From Candidatus Bathyarchaeota archaeon BA1 (GTDB lineage: Archaea; Thermoproteota; Bathyarchaeia; Bathyarchaeales; Bathyarchaeaceae): 8,732 bases of DNA. The stretch covers positions 13,207-21,938 of the forward strand of contig LIHJ01000045.1 in NCBI GenBank assembly GCA_001399805.1. Reading direction: 5' to 3'. Of the stretch, positions 6,052-8,732 are shown one piece after another (position 1 is the first letter of the stretch; each line of letters starts with the position of its first letter). The position numbers were made by a program, and so were the translations under genes. The notes beneath the pieces are model-generated. The model was not told the origin of the DNA, ran no database searches, and saw only the letters and a list, made by a program, of their open reading frames with translations.

Positions 6052-6973
6052 CTATTCTAGCTCTCCATACATTTGATCCGGAGCCAGTATGTTTGGAAAT
6101 CTCTTTCGTAGCATACATCGTGCAGCATAACATAGGTGGCATGCATCGGCATAAACTTCATCGTGAGGTAAACTGAACTTCTCAACCAAAGCCGCTGGAC
6201 CTCCACAAGTTAACGGTTCAAGAACTGGGTTCTCATGGGGATTATATCCCTCAATTATTTTTGAGACGGGTATCTGCCAGGCATTACCGATAGAGATGCC
6301 TTGGCAAACGTGCACATGTCCAAAGGGGTCTATGTGAACTCTTTTTCGACTGGTAAAGTCTTCATATGGCATTTTGTGAATTCATGCCAAGGCTTTTTAT
6401 TCGCCCTCTCCGTCAATTTTAAAAATGTTCTGCCCCGATACATTAATTCCCAAAAATCAACTTTTGCCCCTTCAATCTCCTTTAAGCATGGAACTTCAGC
6501 GTCTGAATATTTGGCAGAAATTACTCCAACTTTCATGTTTAAGGTGTGTGCGGCCTTTACAGCGTTTTTCACCTCCTCGATTTCCCAGCTATCTCCATGG
6601 TAAAGGTCGCTGCTTAAACTTAATTCGACATTTTTTGCTTCAGTTATTGGGAAAAGCCATTCTGCAGCATCTTCTGGACAAGTAGCCCAATAACAGTTTG
6701 AAAGAATTTCCACATGAAAACCAAGTTTTACTGCTTCCCCCACAGTCTTAACCATAATTGGCTAGTATAAGAACGGTTCGCCGCCTTCTATTGAAACACG
6801 ATTCACTGTTCCAAGCTTCTTCGCTTCCTCCAAAATCCTCTTTATTTACTTAAGAATAAACACACCTCTTGCTTTAGGGCTGCCTCAAACAAAGCAATGG
6901 TCACATTCCAATCGCATCGGTAAGTGAGGAGAAAATGAACGCCTCTTAATTCCAATAACGCCACCACTATCAT
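6052..6973 (-). pseudogene. radical SAM protein with extra C-terminal Cys cluster, decayed
   Basis: A protein of about 307 residues can be rebuilt from ATG 6973 to TAG 6054-6052. It starts MIVVALLELRGVHFLLTYRC, whose Cys (codon 6916-6914) is the first of CDWN-CDHC, the CxxxCxxC motif that holds the 4Fe-4S cluster binding S-adenosylmethionine. A one-base loss at about 6905 splits the motif. Nonsense codons follow at TGA 6887-6885, TAA 6848-6846 and TAG 6764-6762. Between them SIEGGEPFLY, the GGEP motif of the family, is still readable. The frame then stays open through HVEILSNCYWATCPEDAAEW to a second one-base loss at 6368-6371. It resumes as PYEDFTSRKRVHIDPFGHV with CQG, CGG and CHLCYAARC, which resembles a SPASM/Twitch-type auxiliary cluster region. 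The original substrate is unknown. With three stops and two shifts it cannot be functional. Confidence 0.87.
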
Positions 6974-7048
6974 TCACATTAAACTGATTAAATTGAATTG
7001 TTGAAAAGTAGAGCCCCACCTTTTCCTTAGTTAGGTGTTGAGCAATTC

Positions 7049-7945
7049 TCAAAATGCTATTTCTTGCAGCACCTCTTCCACACTCCTATAAGTTTTGGGG
7101 GGTGCCTCCTTCAACAACTCACTCAGCCTGATCTGCTTACCCTCCTCCACCTCAACGAGTTTCCATCCCAGCTTTTTCAAGAGCACGCTTTTGGTGGCGG
7201 GATATCGGGTTTTTTCCATCACGCTTTTCACGGACCCCAGCCCCACCGCTCCGGTGAGGCTTGGGAAACGTCCAGTTTCAAGGTATCGCATGAATCGAAG
7301 GCCGTCATCAAACATGGATAAGTTGTTGAAGAGCACGTAAACATCTTTTCCATCCTCCTCCATCGGCTTAATGAGCTCATACAATCTTCTCAATTCCTCA
7401 TCATTATACTGATAATAGTACATCTGGGCTCCGAGTCCATGCAGCCGAAAATAGGCTACGTTTCCCGTGTATGTCGGCATAGCTCTGAAGGGGTCCGTAA
7501 TGTGCGGCACATCTAACTCTTGCAGCATTTTTGCGAGTTTTTCACGCACGCTGGGTTCGTCCCAGGAGGGACCGCGGGTCTCCCAGACAATGACTAAGTC
7601 TTCACGATCAATCTTGATAAAGAACCGATATGCGTCCTCTAGCCTGTCTGGTCTAACAGATCCGGGTGTTTGGATCAGTAGGATTCGTGCCCCTAATGCC
7701 TTGCATATTTGCTTCATTTGCTCAAAGGCTTTGAGGCTGGGCTCGGCCTTCAGCCTGAACTTGTGGCTGATGTCTTGGTGGGCCTTCACCGTGAATTCAA
7801 AGCCTTCCGGGGCTTTTTTCCTCCACCCCACGACTGTTGATATTTTCGGGTATTGATAAAATGTGTTGTTTAACTCCACGAGACGAAAGCTTTCATGATA
7901 CCTCTTCATGGAGGTGGGATACCCACAGCACCCAACCTTAATCAT
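7049..7945 (-). CDS. DUF72 (YecE-like) protein with DUF2795-like C-terminal extension
   Basis: This is an intact 298-residue protein. Residues 1-225 are a DUF72 TIM-barrel-like domain: IKVGCCGYPTSMKRYHE at the start, VELNNTFYQYP, GFEFTVKAHQDISH, RILLIQTPGS, LVIVWETRGPSW, AYFRLHG and VYVLFNN near its end. Residues 245-298 form a separate small module, TRYPATKSVLLKKLGWKLVE through LLKEAPPKTYRSVEEVLQEI, which resembles DUF2795 domains (YPAT...ty.s..EV). The biochemical activity of DUF72 is not established; conserved acidic and aromatic residues suggest a nuclease or sugar-binding role, which is speculation. It begins 16 bp after the regulator gene, so the two are probably one transcript. Confidence 0.88.
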   Translation of the reverse strand: MIKVGCCGYPTSMKRYHESFRLVELNNTFYQYPKISTVVGWRKKAPEGFEFTVKAHQDISHKFRLKAEPSLKAFEQMKQICKALGARILLIQTPGSVRPDRLEDAYRFFIKIDREDLVIVWETRGPSWDEPSVREKLAKMLQELDVPHITDPFRAMPTYTGNVAYFRLHGLGAQMYYYQYNDEELRRLYELIKPMEEDGKDVYVLFNNLSMFDDGLRFMRYLETGRFPSLTGAVGLGSVKSVMEKTRYPATKSVLLKKLGWKLVEVEEGKQIRLSELLKEAPPKTYRSVEEVLQEIAF

Positions 7946-7961
7946 TTAGATTCCCCGCCCA

Positions 7962-8729
7962 TCAGGCACTTACCCTTGGTGGTGGTCGTATGGGTATGCC
8001 CAGTTTCCTTTTGAGCATGATGCGGTATAGCCGTCTAAGGGACTTTATCAGATGTTCCATGTTTGATGCTCTGGAGTGGATGAGGGGTATTCTGTCGTAT
8101 TCGGCCAGTTTCAGGGCTAACTCGTCTGGCGGGGTTCCATGATAGACCACAATTCTGGGCTTGAGGGTGCTGATCCGAACCGCTATCATGGGCGACCTCC
8201 CCTGCGCCACATTTGTGAATATGAGGGCCCGTTCGGTGGTTGTTCCAAAGATTTGGAAGATTTCCCAACCCGAAAAGGTTTCTATGGCCTTGGTGCCATC
8301 AATAACGGTGTATCCACAAATCTCCCTGCCAGCTTCCTCAGAGCAAGCCACAACCTCTCCAGAGATAGCCTTGCAAAAGTGTTCCACCCGAACGGGGAGG
8401 GGAAACTCCCTCATGTCAAGAATGGCGGTGCTCGGTGAGCTGGTGAGGCGTGCTAACTCTCGGATGAAACGGCCTCCCCTTTCCTCGTCAATGGCGAGGA
8501 GGGCCCAAACAAACCTCCTCACAAAGCGGGTTCCGGGGCTCTTCCTCCTCCCGCTCTCGTAATCGCTAATGACAGAGGATGAGAGGATCATCTTTTCAGA
8601 AAGCCTCATCTGGGAAATGGCAAATAACTCACGCCACTTCCTCATGGTGGCGCCGGGCTTGCTCGAAAGAATGATCTCCCCAGCGATCCTCCTCGCCAAA
8701 ACCTCCCGAACACTCGGAGACGCCGACAA
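7962..8729 (-). CDS. archaeal HTH regulator, COG1709-like
   Basis: This protein has 255 residues. Residues 12-28 (ARRIAGEIILSSKPGAT) lead into an XRE-type helix-turn-helix at 29-68 (MRKWRELFAISQMRLSEKM, SSVISDYESGRRKSPG). The larger C-terminal domain has conserved-looking blocks at 138-154 (ICGYTVIDGTKAIETFS), 161-182 (FGTTTERALIFTNV, RSPMI) and 190-220 (KPRIVVYHG, IPLIHSR), as in the COG1709 family of predicted archaeal regulators, where it probably senses a small ligand; the ligand is unknown. A basic tail ends the protein. An in-frame TGA at 8732-8730 directly precedes TTG 8729, the only start that keeps the whole N-terminal block. The gene lies 16 bp before the DUF72 gene and may control it. 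Confidence 0.85.
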   Translation of the reverse strand: MSASPSVREVLARRIAGEIILSSKPGATMRKWRELFAISQMRLSEKMILSSSVISDYESGRRKSPGTRFVRRFVWALLAIDEERGGRFIRELARLTSSPSTAILDMREFPLPVRVEHFCKAISGEVVACSEEAGREICGYTVIDGTKAIETFSGWEIFQIFGTTTERALIFTNVAQGRSPMIAVRISTLKPRIVVYHGTPPDELALKLAEYDRIPLIHSRASNMEHLIKSLRRLYRIMLKRKLGIPIRPPPRVSA

Positions 8730-8732
8730 TCA

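Noticed and set aside
7064..7856. Several plus-strand frames opposite the DUF72 gene.
   Set aside because: The minus-strand protein is continuous with family motifs along its full length, so these are shadows.
8139..8562. Plus-strand frames opposite the HTH regulator.
   Set aside because: The minus-strand regulator explains the region from helix-turn-helix to C-terminus, so these are shadows.
1..8732. tRNA genes, CRISPR arrays and rRNA.
   Set aside because: Reading both strands by eye, I found no cloverleaf with a T-loop consensus, no regularly spaced repeats and no rRNA signature.

Overview
The window looks like an uncultured archaeon, probably a thermoproteotal (Bathyarchaeia-like) lineage; that placement is inference from protein style. 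The archaeal signs are a COG1709-type regulator, a Pyrococcus-like prolyl oligopeptidase, a VapBC pair with an AT-rich TATA-type promoter and an archaeal ThrRS catalytic segment. No tRNA, rRNA or CRISPR array was seen.

Layout, left to right. Positions 1-498 (minus) hold part of a threonyl-tRNA synthetase catalytic domain with no usable start codon. Positions 570-1274 are a short insertion sequence with 18-bp inverted ends and a flanking direct repeat, carrying a dead transposase. Positions 1329-1668 (plus) hold a small membrane protein that appears frameshifted. Positions 1645-3569 (minus) are an intact run of five genes: vapB-type antitoxin, vapC-type PIN toxin, a 93-residue unknown, a 45-residue unknown and a calcineurin-like metallophosphoesterase. 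The first two overlap by 8 bp. After a 109-bp gap with a 20-bp dyad, the last three overlap by 8 and 4 bp. Positions 3645-3779 hold a weak 44-codon reading frame. Positions 3945-5765 (plus) are a prolyl oligopeptidase split across three frames but with all catalytic residues. Positions 5931-6002 are a decayed second copy of the 45-residue gene. Positions 6052-6973 (minus) are a radical SAM pseudogene. Positions 7049-8729 (minus) are an intact pair, a DUF72 protein preceded by a COG1709-like regulator.

The main theme is a patchwork of intact and decaying genes. Most broken genes show single-base frame changes, which alone could be base-call errors, but the radical SAM gene also has three in-frame stops and the insertion sequence several breaks, so real decay is more likely. 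The most unusual item is the 45-codon gene wedged by overlaps between the 93-residue gene and the phosphoesterase, with a degenerate relative about 3.5 kb away. No well-known defence or metabolic system is complete here apart from the toxin-antitoxin pair.
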